Shown here: positions 7,348-15,621 of the stretch, piece after piece
Numbering within the stretch: the first letter of the stretch is position 1
Layout: each line of letters opens with the position of its first letter
Assembly (NCBI GenBank): GCA_019638455.1
Contig: JAHBTU010000002.1
Coordinates: 62,001-126,000, forward strand
Direction of reading: 5' to 3'
Source: Saprospiraceae bacterium
GTDB lineage: Bacteria > Bacteroidota > Bacteroidia > Chitinophagales > Saprospiraceae
Length of the DNA: 64,000 nucleotides
The notes under the pieces: model-generated
The model's input: only the letters and a program-made list of their open reading frames with translations
Told to the model about the DNA's origin: nothing
The model's database searches: none
Made by a program: the position numbers and the translations under genes

Positions 7348-8391
7348 ATGAACCGCATCGAATACATTGACTTCGCCAAAGGCTACGCGATTTTCACCAT
7401 TGTGTGCTACCACGCGCTACAACGGCTTGAGTTGTCGGCACTTCTGCAAAAAGCGATTGTGTTCGGTGGCACAGGTGTTCACTTGTTTTTTCTGTTGTCG
7501 GGGTTCGGGTTGGCACTGTCTTCAAAACCCTCTCCTTCGGGGAGGGGCGGGGTGGGGCTTTTTTACAAACGCCGCCTCGTCAAAGTTTGGCTACCCTACG
7601 TTTTGGCTCTGACCATTAGTTTGTTGGCGGCGATTATCTTTGGCTTGTTTCCTGATCGATTTGATGCGTGGCTGGCAGGCGCGGGTCTTTACCAGATGTT
7701 TTCGGAGCGACACATCGAGAGTTTCGGCGGGCATTTTTGGTTTATCAGTGCGATTATTCAGTTTTATTTGGCTTTCCCTTTTTTGCTTTGGTTGAAAAAG
7801 AACTTGAAAAATGACTGGTTCTTTTCCCTGTCCGCTCTCGCTGTTTCTGTCGCCTGGTGGCTGACGGTTTACTTTTTGGGGAAAGGCGATGCGCGGGTTT
7901 GGAACAGTTTCTTTTTGCAGTTTTTGTGGGAGTTTGCGTTGGGGATGGTGCTGGGAGATGGTGCACGGCGAACGGTACGCGGTACCCGGCATTTTTGGAA
8001 CCATGCTTGGTGGATTTATTTGCCTATTGCTCTGATTTTTAGTGGAATCATGATTTTGATGATTCTGAAAATGGGTGACGCAGGCCGCGTTTTCAACGAC
8101 ATTCCGGCACTCATCGGCTATGCGGCGTTCAGCGTTTTTTTCTTTCAAATCGGGGACAAATTCCTGCCGCTGCTCAAACGTTTTTTCCTGTGGGTGGGCA
8201 GTTTTTCCTACTCGCTCTATCTCGTGCACATTTTAGTGTTAGAAATTTATTTGCGACTGCTCCATTTGATGGGCGTTTCGGCAAATTGGCTAAGTTTGCT
8301 GCCGTTCCTTGCCCTCGCGCTGTTGGCTGGCCGCGCTTTTGAACCGCTGAGCGTGTGGTGGACAGGAATTTTTGAAAGAAAAAAAATATGA
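7348..8391 (+). CDS. Acyltransferase-3 family membrane protein
   Basis: This 347-residue protein with about ten membrane segments opens with RIEYIDFAKGYAIFTIVCYHA, the signature of the acyltransferase-3 (OafA/YrhL, NodX) family, including the conserved His of the catalytic R-x(10)-H region. LFFLLSGFGLAL and FYKRRLVKVWLPYVL match the family's loop and second-helix motifs. It should transfer acetyl or another acyl group to a surface glycan at the membrane. A ~40-bp G-rich repeat (7524-7564) is inserted in frame between SGFGLALS and FYKRRL. The gene overlaps the next start by 4 bp (ATGA), so the two are translationally coupled. Confidence 0.5.
   Translation: MNRIEYIDFAKGYAIFTIVCYHALQRLELSALLQKAIVFGGTGVHLFFLLSGFGLALSSKPSPSGRGGVGLFYKRRLVKVWLPYVLALTISLLAAIIFGLFPDRFDAWLAGAGLYQMFSERHIESFGGHFWFISAIIQFYLAFPFLLWLKKNLKNDWFFSLSALAVSVAWWLTVYFLGKGDARVWNSFFLQFLWEFALGMVLGDGARRTVRGTRHFWNHAWWIYLPIALIFSGIMILMILKMGDAGRVFNDIPALIGYAAFSVFFFQIGDKFLPLLKRFFLWVGSFSYSLYLVHILVLEIYLRLLHLMGVSANWLSLLPFLALALLAGRAFEPLSVWWTGIFERKKI
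7524..7564. repeat. In-frame interspersed repeat inside the acyltransferase gene
   Basis: The stretch AACCCTCTCCTTCGGGGAGG and its G-rich continuation have the form of a short interspersed repeat seen in many Bacteroidota and cyanobacterial genomes (CCCTCTCC...GGGGAGGG hairpin followed by a G-rich tail). It is translated as KPSPSGRGGVG without breaking the frame. The identification rests on recognition; only one copy is in the window. Confidence 0.5.
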
Positions 8392-9095
8392 AACGCCTCC
8401 TGATTTTTTCCCTCATTCTCAATGTGCTGCTCGCGGTTGGCATGGCCTACATGGTGCACCGCCTCGGTGGCTGGAACTACGCCCTCTACCGGCTGCGAAG
8501 CGGCGAGGCAGGGCTTTACACCCACCGGAAAACGCTTTTTGATAAACTGCCCGAACGCCCAGGCACCATCGTAATGCTCGGCGATAGCCAAACGGCTTTT
8601 TGCGAATGGCAGGAATTGTTGGGTGATTCCGTCCGGGTGCTGAACCGAGGTATTTCTGGCGATTATGTGGATGGCGTTTGGGGGCGGCTGGACGAGGTGT
8701 TGAGGCATAAGCCCCTGAAAATCTTTTTGTTGGTGGGGGTCAATGATTTGTTTTTTGGGAAGAAATTAGAGGCCATAGAGTTTCGATACCGCGAGATTGT
8801 GCAGAAAATCCGACGTGAGTCGCCCAATACGGAACTGATTTTGCAGAGTGTGTTGCCGATGAACGCTAAGGTGAGAAGCCTGCCTGGCTCAAACGAGGAA
8901 ATCCGGGCACTGAATGTTCGTGTCGCCCAAATCGCGAAGGATTACGCCCTTCCCTACTTAGATTTATACAGCGAAATGACCGACGCGAGCGGGAATTTGT
9001 CGGTGCGATTCACCGAAGACGGGATTCATCTGAACGGGACGGGGTATTTGGTTTGGAAAAAAGAAATCGAAAAAGTTATGAGAGATGAGAGGTAA
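8388..9095 (+). CDS. SGNH/GDSL-family hydrolase, membrane-anchored
   Basis: This 235-residue protein has an N-terminal anchor (RLLIFSLILNVLLAVGMAYM). Its catalytic blocks are VMLGDSQTA (Ser), NRGISGD (Gly), LLVGVNDL (GxND) and EDGIHLNGTGY (DxxH), so the whole SGNH set is present. Such enzymes deacetylate or acetylate glycans; next to an MBOAT gene they often act like AlgJ/AlgX/PatB partners. It shares an ATGA overlap with the acyltransferase-3 gene. The C-terminal residues (VMRDER) are encoded by the inverted repeat at 9075-9145. Confidence 0.5.
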   Translation: MKRLLIFSLILNVLLAVGMAYMVHRLGGWNYALYRLRSGEAGLYTHRKTLFDKLPERPGTIVMLGDSQTAFCEWQELLGDSVRVLNRGISGDYVDGVWGRLDEVLRHKPLKIFLLVGVNDLFFGKKLEAIEFRYREIVQKIRRESPNTELILQSVLPMNAKVRSLPGSNEEIRALNVRVAQIAKDYALPYLDLYSEMTDASGNLSVRFTEDGIHLNGTGYLVWKKEIEKVMRDER

Positions 9096-9145
9096 GTCAT
9101 CAAAGTTGTGCTTGGTAATCTCTTATAGCTCATAACTCATCTCTC
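9075..9145. repeat. Inverted-repeat element between SGNH and MBOAT genes
   Basis: GTTATGAG (9075-9082) and GAGAGATGAG (9080-9089) recur inverted as CTCATAAC (9129-9136) and CTCATCTCTC (9136-9145). The element carries the stop codon of the hydrolase and fills the space before the GTG of the next gene. It is another short repeat at a gene end, not a terminator (no T run). Confidence 0.5.
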
Positions 9146-9149
9146 AAAA

Positions 9150-10685
9150 GTGGTCTTCAACAGCCTCGCCTTTCTAATCTTCATCGCGCTCTTTTTTCCC
9201 TTGTATTTCGCCACGAAGGGACGGCTCAGGATGTGGGTTTGTCTGTTGGCGAGCTACGTTTTTTACGGCTGGTGGGATTGGCGCTTCCTCTCACTCATCC
9301 TGTTTTCGACGGTGCTGGACTGGTGGTTCGGTGTGTGGCTGACTTACAAAGACGCGCCGGAAGAAACGCGCGCCCAATGGAAACAAGGCAGTCCGGTGTT
9401 GCGATTTTTTGGAAAAACAACGGAGGCTGCGGACCGTCTAAATTTGAGCCGAAAAGCCATTCTCGTGTCAAGCATGGTGATGAATCTGGGTTTTCTCGGC
9501 TTTTTCAAGTACTTCAATTTTTTTGCCGACAACTTCGCCGCTCTCGTCTCCTCTTTTGGCCTAACGCCCTCATGGACAACGCTGAACATCATCCTCCCGG
9601 TCGGCATTTCGTTCTACACTTTCCAATCCATGTCATATACGATTGACGTGTACCGGCGGCAAATCGCGTGGGAGCCGTCGTTGTTGCGCTTCGCCACGTT
9701 TATCGGTTTTTTCCCTCAATTGGTGGCTGGCCCCATCGTGCGGGCAGCGGATTTTTTGCCTCAAATGCGGGAGGACAAAAGATTCAGTTGGGCAAATTTC
9801 AATTCCGGGCTTGGGCGGATGCTGTGGGGTTTTTTCAAAAAAGTAGCCATCGCCGACAGCCTCGCGCCGTTTGTGGACCAAGTGTTCGCCGAGCCGCAGG
9901 CCTTCGGCTCCATGCACCTGCTGATTGGGGTCGTTTTTTATTCGTTCCAGATTTATTGCGACTTTTCGGGCTACTCGGACATCGCGATTGGGCTGGCGCG
10001 GATGATGGGTTTTCATTTTCCCGAAAATTTCAGAACCCCGTATTTCTCCAAGAGTTTCAGCGAGTTCTGGACGCGCTGGCACATCTCGCTTTCCTCGTGG
10101 CTGCGCGACTATCTCTACATCCCGTTGGGCGGCAACCGACACGGCAAGCTCGCTACCTACCGAAACAATATGCTCACGATGTTGCTTGGCGGCCTCTGGC
10201 ACGGGGCGAATTGGGCCTTCGTGTTCTGGGGTTTTTTGCACGGGCTGTACCTGATTCTGCAAAGAGTAATAAGCCCAATCTGGCGGCGATTGGTGCGGCT
10301 GATTCGGCTGCCAAAATTGGCCGACGACGCGGTGGCAGTAGCCACTGTTTATTGCCTTACGTTGTTGGCTTGGATATTTTTCCGCAGCGGGAGCATTGGG
10401 CTGGCTGGGGGAGATAGTTTTGCCACGGCGAACAAAATCATTGGGGGCATCGCCAGTTTAGAGGGCTTTGGTTTTGAGGCTGTTGTCAACAAGTTCCAAG
10501 TCATCAAAGGCGCGTTGCTGATAGGTGTGTTGTTGGCAGTGGAGGTGACGAATATTCGTTTTCGGTGGAATGAACGGCAAGTGCGCAACCCCGTTTGGCG
10601 CATGGCGGCGTTTGCCGGGCTGTTGTGGCTGATTGCGTTTTTCGGGACGTTTGGAGCGAATGCGTTTATTTATTTTCAGTTTTAG
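9150..10685 (+). CDS. MBOAT-family O-acyltransferase (AlgI-like)
   Basis: This 511-residue multi-pass protein starts MVFNSLAFLIFIALFFPLYF, which aligns with the usual N-terminus of AlgI-like proteins and supports the GTG start. It contains the family's FWTRWHISLSSWLRDYLYIPLGG block and the conserved LGGLWHGANWAFVFWG with the catalytic His. AlgI-type proteins move acetyl groups across the inner membrane for polysaccharide O-acetylation. It is the last gene of the forward run and meets the GH3 gene tail to tail with no spare base (10685/10686). Confidence 0.5.
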   Translation: MVFNSLAFLIFIALFFPLYFATKGRLRMWVCLLASYVFYGWWDWRFLSLILFSTVLDWWFGVWLTYKDAPEETRAQWKQGSPVLRFFGKTTEAADRLNLSRKAILVSSMVMNLGFLGFFKYFNFFADNFAALVSSFGLTPSWTTLNIILPVGISFYTFQSMSYTIDVYRRQIAWEPSLLRFATFIGFFPQLVAGPIVRAADFLPQMREDKRFSWANFNSGLGRMLWGFFKKVAIADSLAPFVDQVFAEPQAFGSMHLLIGVVFYSFQIYCDFSGYSDIAIGLARMMGFHFPENFRTPYFSKSFSEFWTRWHISLSSWLRDYLYIPLGGNRHGKLATYRNNMLTMLLGGLWHGANWAFVFWGFLHGLYLILQRVISPIWRRLVRLIRLPKLADDAVAVATVYCLTLLAWIFFRSGSIGLAGGDSFATANKIIGGIASLEGFGFEAVVNKFQVIKGALLIGVLLAVEVTNIRFRWNERQVRNPVWRMAAFAGLLWLIAFFGTFGANAFIYFQF

Positions 10686-12209
10686 CTACTCCCCCGCAAA
10701 CCGCATGATTTCTTCCACGAAGCCACGGTGATTGGCCAAGCGCGGCACCTTGTTTTGGCCGCCAAATTTGCCGCGTGCCCGCATCCAGCGCATAAAAGTG
10801 CCACGCGGCACGATGCGCAGATGCAACCGTTGGAGCGCCATGCCTTTGAAGCGTTTGGCCTCGTAGTCCGAATTGATGCGCTGGAGCGTCTGGTCGAGCA
10901 TCTCGTTGAAAATCTCCAAATCGGTCGGCTCTTTCTCGAATTCCACCACCCATTCATGGCCGCCTTTGCCTTGTTCGCCTGAAAAATAGACAGGCGCGGC
11001 GGTATATTCCGACACCACGGCATTCATCTGACGGCAGGTCTCGGCGAGTGCCTTATCGGTGTCGCCCACCATCACCTCCTCGCCGAAGGCGTTGATGAAC
11101 TGTTTGGTGCGGCCTGTGATTTGGAAACAGTGCGGATATTTTCGAGTGAACATGAGGGTGTCGCCGGGCAAATAGCGCCACAGACCGTTGTTGGAAGAAA
11201 TAACGATGGCGTAGTTTTTCCCGACTTCCACATCGGCCAAAAGCACGGTCTTGGGATGTTGGTTTTCCCACTCCTCCACTGGCACAAACTCATAAAACAC
11301 GGCGTTGTCGGCGAAGAGCAACATATCGTTTTTGCTTAGGTCGCATTGTGCGCCAAAGTAGCCTTCCGAGGCGTTGTAGATTTCCTGATACACAAAATCC
11401 GGGCTGGGTATCAGCGCCTTGAAAGTCTCTCGATATGGCTCAAAACCCACGCCTCCGTGCATGTATGCTTGAAGGTGGGGCCACACTTCGAGCATATTCG
11501 ACTTGCCGGTTTTTTCCAAAATAAGGCGGAACAGGACGATGAGCCAGGTGGGCACGCCGCCAAACATCACAATATCGTCGCGGCGGCTGGTAATGTCGGC
11601 GATGCGCTGAATCTTTACCTCAAAATTGGGCAGAAGCATCGTATCGAAATCGGGGGTGTAGCAGAGTCTTCCGAGCGTGGGCATGTGATAGGTAAGCAGC
11701 GAGCTCACATCGCCAAATCGGGTTTTGGGGTATTCTTCCAAAGGCTGGAAGCTGCCAGCCATCATCAAGTTTTTTCTCCTAAAAATCTCCAAGTCGGGTT
11801 TGTTGCTGTGCAATAGAGCGAGCGAGTCCCAACTGCTTGCGAAATGACAACCGTAGAGGTTGCTCATGGGGACGGGAATGTATTTGCTTTTTTCGCTGGT
11901 GGTGCCACTGCTCTTGCTGTACCAATTTACTTCGCCCGGCCAGAGCACGTTGCGCTCGCCGTGCATCATGCGGGCGATGGCTTCTTTGAGTTGCTCATAG
12001 TCGTGCGTGGGGACCCGTTGGGCGTATTGTTCGGCGTTGCGGATGCTGGCAAAATCATATCGCCGCCCGATTTCGGTATTGCGAGCTGTGTCGAGCAGGC
12101 GTTGTAGCCATCGTTCCTGCGGCTCTTCCGGCCGTTTCATGTATCGTTCGATGCGCCGCATCCGCAGGCGCAGATACTGTTTGGCGAGTTCGTTGACCAA
12201 CCAATTCAT
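10686..12209 (-). CDS. GH3-family acyl-acid-amido-synthetase-like protein
   Basis: This 507-residue protein starts at MNWLVNELAKQYL (ATG at 12209); the longer frame would run into the upstream gene. Family motifs are YSKSSGTTSEKSKYIPV (ATP-binding SSGTT-x-K-x-I-P), FGGVPTWLIVL, YNASEGYFGAQ (acyl-acid/ATP motif YxxSEG) and YAIVISSNNGLWRYLPGDTL (motif with R-Y-x-x-G-D). These are the three ANL-superfamily signatures of the GH3 family, which in plants conjugates hormones to amino acids and is frequent in Bacteroidota with unknown substrates. Confidence 0.5.
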   Translation of the reverse strand: MNWLVNELAKQYLRLRMRRIERYMKRPEEPQERWLQRLLDTARNTEIGRRYDFASIRNAEQYAQRVPTHDYEQLKEAIARMMHGERNVLWPGEVNWYSKSSGTTSEKSKYIPVPMSNLYGCHFASSWDSLALLHSNKPDLEIFRRKNLMMAGSFQPLEEYPKTRFGDVSSLLTYHMPTLGRLCYTPDFDTMLLPNFEVKIQRIADITSRRDDIVMFGGVPTWLIVLFRLILEKTGKSNMLEVWPHLQAYMHGGVGFEPYRETFKALIPSPDFVYQEIYNASEGYFGAQCDLSKNDMLLFADNAVFYEFVPVEEWENQHPKTVLLADVEVGKNYAIVISSNNGLWRYLPGDTLMFTRKYPHCFQITGRTKQFINAFGEEVMVGDTDKALAETCRQMNAVVSEYTAAPVYFSGEQGKGGHEWVVEFEKEPTDLEIFNEMLDQTLQRINSDYEAKRFKGMALQRLHLRIVPRGTFMRWMRARGKFGGQNKVPRLANHRGFVEEIMRFAGE

Positions 12210-12270
12210 AGGCAGCGAGCGTTTTGTTTTGCCAGTATTAGGTTGCGGTTTATTAGTGCAAATGTAATTT

Positions 12271-12636
12271 TCATTTTCTGATAAAATACACTGCCAACAC
12301 AAGGAACACAAAACCGACGAAGTGATTCCACTTCAGCTGCTCGTTTTTGAAAAACAACAGGGCGAACACCGTGAACACGACCAAGGTGATGACTTCTTGG
12401 GCCACTTTGAGCTGAACGAGGGTGAATGGCCCGCCATTTTCTCTGAACCCAGCGCGATTGGCTGGCACCATCAGGCAATACTCGAAGAATGCGATGAGCC
12501 AACTGGCGAGTATCAATCCGAACAAGCCGGTTTTTTGGAAAAATTTCAATTTGTGGAATAAAAGGTGGCCGTACCAAGCAAATGTCATGAAAATGTTGGA
12601 CAGCAGCAGGAGCAAAATCGTGTAAGCGCCTTTCAT
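12271..12636 (-). CDS. DMT-superfamily small membrane protein (DUF486 type)
   Basis: This 121-residue protein has four membrane helices. GAYTILLLLLSNIFMTFAWYGHL begins the first, SWLIAFFEYCLMVPANRAG is the family hallmark in the middle, and the C-terminal FVGFVFLVLAVYFIRK forms the last. Length and motifs match DUF486/DMT-family proteins, possible small-molecule or metabolite exporters with no settled substrate. It lies 62 bp upstream of the GH3 start on the same strand, so co-transcription is likely. Confidence 0.5.
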   Translation of the reverse strand: MKGAYTILLLLLSNIFMTFAWYGHLLFHKLKFFQKTGLFGLILASWLIAFFEYCLMVPANRAGFRENGGPFTLVQLKVAQEVITLVVFTVFALLFFKNEQLKWNHFVGFVFLVLAVYFIRK

Positions 12637-12762
12637 GGGTGCGATGTGAAAAATGCCCCGGTAGATTGGGACTACGAAGGCGAGTGCAAATATACTTCAG
12701 GGAAAAGCGTTTGTGGCGTGGTTATTTTTGCGCGACTTTTCGTGAACCCAACTTTTTGCACC

Positions 12763-13203
12763 ATGCGTTTTTTTCTCTCGGCATTTCTTTCGCTTTTTTT
12801 GTTTTTGGCCTGCAAAAACACACACAAAGAAGCTGAACAGGTGACCCAAACGACCGTCAAGGTTCCACAGGATTTTCTTGATTTTTACGACAAATTCCAC
12901 CGCGACAGCGCGTATCAGCTCGCGCATATCAGCTGGCCTTTGCAAGGCGACACGGACGAACAGGCCGAGAATGGCGGCACGCGCCGAAAATCCGTCATCT
13001 GGGAGCAAGCGGACTGGCGAATCCAAACGCTGGATTTTGACCTCAACGATTATGTTTTCGACCGCCATCTGTTGGGAGAGATGTTGCTGGTGGAGGTTAT
13101 CAAGCCCAAGGCGGCCAATTTTGGCATCGAACGGCGTTTTGCCAAGCAAAGCGATGGGGAGTGGATGCTGATTTATTATTCCGATATCCGAGAGCTGAAG
13201 TGA
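12763..13203 (+). CDS. Small lipoprotein, unknown function
   Basis: From the ATG at 12763 the protein is 146 residues with a lipoprotein signal (MRFFLSAFLSLFLFLACKN; lipobox LFLAC). The body (VPQDFLDFYDKFHRDSAYQLAHISWPLQG, then WRIQTLDFDLNDYVF, IERRFAKQSDGEWMLIYYSDI) reads like the short DUF4348/NTF2-like lipoproteins of Bacteroidota. The longer open frame to 12565 is discarded because it runs over the divergent gene and lacks a signal peptide. It stands alone. Confidence 0.5.
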   Translation: MRFFLSAFLSLFLFLACKNTHKEAEQVTQTTVKVPQDFLDFYDKFHRDSAYQLAHISWPLQGDTDEQAENGGTRRKSVIWEQADWRIQTLDFDLNDYVFDRHLLGEMLLVEVIKPKAANFGIERRFAKQSDGEWMLIYYSDIRELK

Positions 13204-13229
13204 GGGGGGGGCCAGAAGTGCTATTTGTT

Positions 13230-13302
13230 GACAGGATGGACAAGATTGACAGGATTCGCGCCCTTTTCGGGGGAAAAACCTGCAAATCTTGTCAGTCCTG
13301 TC
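13230..13302. repeat. Short interspersed inverted repeat, family 1 copy 2
   Basis: This 73-bp element starts GACAGGATGGACAAGATTGA and ends AATCTTGTCAGTCCTGTC. Its two ends are imperfect inverted repeats with CCTTTTCGGGGG in the loop, and it aligns with 5995-6065. It lies between convergent genes (stops at 13203 and 13362). It might also act as a weak terminator. Confidence 0.5.
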
Positions 13303-13361
13303 GAAATTTAAACTTGCAAGACGGCCTCTGCCGCGCTCTCATTCGTTGGTCGCAAATATGC

Positions 13362-15302
13362 TTAGTGCTGAACCGTCAGTTTGCGCGTGTGCGTTTGCTC
13401 GCCGTTGCGCACATTCACGAAGTAGATGCCATTGGGCAAACGGCTCACATCAAGTGTCATGCGGTTGTTGTCTTTGGTGAGCGCGCTGTGTTGTTGGAGC
13501 GCCGCTTTTCCCGCCACATCGAAGAGGGTGACTTGAACGTCGGCATCATGCTGCAATGACATTTCTAGCGTCAGCTCTTGCGTGGCAGGATTGGGGTACA
13601 TTCCAAATTCAGCATTTTCAAACCACACGGGTATCTCTATGTCTTCCACCTCACCATCGGTGTTGCCGTCGGTGCGCCAGTTGGAGCCGCTGAGGCTTAC
13701 GCGCAGCGTGTAGCACTGGCTGCTGCTGAATGCGCCGTTGTAGCCATACACATAGACGAAGTAGTTGCTGGACACGGTGTTGGTGTTGTACACAATCAGT
13801 TCGTTGGCGGTGCCGGCATTTTGAGAGATGGCCAGATAAGTGCTGTTGCGATAGAGCCTCACATCGTAGTCGGCGGGCAAGTTGGTCAGCTCGATTTTGA
13901 TGTTTCGAGTGGCGCTGGTGTTGGAGAATCGGTACCAATCGTTGTCTGTGGAGGTGGCAATCAATGCATTGATGTTTTGGTTGACCGGAATCACCTTGGC
14001 AGCGCTTTGAGTGTTGTTAGGCTCGTATTGGTCGGGGCAGCTGCCTGAGGCGGTGGTGAATGTCGCCGCGGCGGAATAGGTGCTTGAATTGCCGCCACAC
14101 ACTGCCTGCACTCGGAAATTGTAACTGGTGCCAGCTGAAAGGCCAGTCAGGTTGTAGGAGGTGTTGGAGATTCCGCTGACCGTGTTCCATGTGGAGTTGG
14201 CCGCCAATTTCCATTGGAGGTTGTAGGAGGTGGCCCCGCTCACCGCGCCCCAGCCAAGCGTGGCGCTTGTTTGTCCGATGTTGGTGGCGCTTAAGCTAGC
14301 GGGTGTTCCGCAAGAGCCACCACCGGGCGGCTGGCAACCGGGGGAATTGACCAATGCGGCGCGCGCGCCTCCCGCGCTGAAAAGAGCTTGCATCCGATTT
14401 TTCTGGCCAGTGGTGAAGACGTTCATGCATGCATCGTCGGTGTAGTCCATGTAGTTCATAAACATATCGCCATTGGGGCCATTGCTGCAGCTGACTCTGG
14501 GGAATGTGGGGCAAGCATAGTTGGGGCCTCCTTGATTGGGGGTGTCGCCCACTTGGTCGCTACCTGAACACGCGGTGCCGTCGTCGCCCCAGATATGGTA
14601 GCAATTGAGCCAGTGCCCTACCTCGTGGGTGGCGGTGCGGCCTTTGTCGAAGGGTGGGGTGGCGACACCTACCGTGCCGAAGTAAGCATAGTCGCATACC
14701 ACGCCGTCGGTGTTGGCTGGGCCGCCGGGGAATTGGGCGTAGCCCAACAATCCGCCGCTAAGGTTGCAGACCCAAATGTTGAGGTACTTGTTGCGGTCCC
14801 AGGCATCAAGTCCCCCGCTGCTGAAGAATTTGACATTGTTGTTGGTGCTGAACCCATTGACGGAGGTCTGGCGGCGCTGTATGCCCGTGGTGGCATTGCC
14901 GTTGGGGTCTTGCGTGGCGAGGCAAAAATTGATTTCACAGTCCGCGGCTACTCCCTGAAATACGGAGGGGGTGTTGGCGGCATCCGCGTTGAGTCGGCGG
15001 AAGTCGGCATTGAGCACATCCATCTGCGATAGGATTTGGGCGTCGCTGATGTTCTGGGTTGCATTGTAGTACACGACGTGCACCACTACCGGGATGGTCA
15101 CTACGGCGCGGTCTTTGGCGCCGCCGGCTTCGATAAATTCCCGGGTGTGCCGCTCGATGTCGTCCAAGCGTTGGCGCATGGATGGGTCTTCCAGAAGTTG
15201 GCGGGCAAGCACTTCGTCGGTGCCGCAGGTGCGTTGTTGGGCATTGAGGCTGCTGGCGAGGAAGAGCAGCAGGTAGGCGAGGGAGAGTGCATTTTTAAGC
15301 AT
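13362..15302 (-). CDS. M43-family zinc metalloprotease with FN3, PPC and T9SS tail
   Basis: The protein is 646 residues from the ATG at 15302 (signal [21 protein letters not shown]). The catalytic site is [11 protein letters not shown] (226-236), the HExxHxxxxxH ligand set of pappalysin-type M43 enzymes, with a downstream Met-turn region ([12 protein letters not shown]). It is followed by a fibronectin-III domain (about 330-415), a pre-peptidase C-terminal domain ([12 protein letters not shown] onward, about 420-520) and a type A T9SS sorting domain ([16 protein letters not shown] ... GIYFVNV, about 575-646). It should cross the outer membrane by T9SS and act extracellularly. No operon partner is evident. 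Confidence 0.5.
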   Translation of the reverse strand: MLKNALSLAYLLLFLASSLNAQQRTCGTDEVLARQLLEDPSMRQRLDDIERHTREFIEAGGAKDRAVVTIPVVVHVVYYNATQNISDAQILSQMDVLNADFRRLNADAANTPSVFQGVAADCEINFCLATQDPNGNATTGIQRRQTSVNGFSTNNNVKFFSSGGLDAWDRNKYLNIWVCNLSGGLLGYAQFPGGPANTDGVVCDYAYFGTVGVATPPFDKGRTATHEVGHWLNCYHIWGDDGTACSGSDQVGDTPNQGGPNYACPTFPRVSCSNGPNGDMFMNYMDYTDDACMNVFTTGQKNRMQALFSAGGARAALVNSPGCQPPGGGSCGTPASLSATNIGQTSATLGWGAVSGATSYNLQWKLAANSTWNTVSGISNTSYNLTGLSAGTSYNFRVQAVCGGNSSTYSAAATFTTASGSCPDQYEPNNTQSAAKVIPVNQNINALIATSTDNDWYRFSNTSATRNIKIELTNLPADYDVRLYRNSTYLAISQNAGTANELIVYNTNTVSSNYFVYVYGYNGAFSSSQCYTLRVSLSGSNWRTDGNTDGEVEDIEIPVWFENAEFGMYPNPATQELTLEMSLQHDADVQVTLFDVAGKAALQQHSALTKDNNRMTLDVSRLPNGIYFVNVRNGEQTHTRKLTVQH

Positions 15303-15563
15303 GGTGACATGATGATTGAAAAAATGAACAGTTTGAGTTTGGCAAAAAAGCAAGAGATTGTGCCTCTTGCCGCACAAAAGTATTTTCCTCAAATACATTT
15401 TCAGGAAATTTTTTTTCAGTCATCGCGCTCAATTCCCGTGTCTGTTGTGCCGTTTCCCAAGTTTGACAATTAGCATTTGGGCAACACATTGCTTTGCAAA
15501 CATCCAAACGAGTCACCCTCTACCTTCTGCCCAAGTTTTTTCAAAATCAGGGTATAAATGCGA

Positions 15564-15598
15564 ACGTCCCCCTTCCCAACAGGAGGGAAGGAGGACGT
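15564..15598. terminator. Strong hairpin downstream of the PPIase gene
   Basis: Arms ACGTCCCCCTTCCC (15564-15577) and GGGAAGGAGGACGT (15585-15598) pair over 14 bp with one mismatch and a 7-base loop. It lies 24 bp beyond the stop of the reverse-strand PPIase gene. No T run follows, so it is either a factor-assisted stop, an mRNA 3' stabiliser or another interspersed repeat. Confidence 0.5.
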
Positions 15599-15621
15599 CG
15601 AGGGTGGTAGGGGGAATAGGG

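Noticed and set aside
12210..12311. N-terminal extension of the GH3 gene
   Set aside because: It would overlap the DMT-family gene and lacks GH3 homology; the ATG at 12209 fits the family start.
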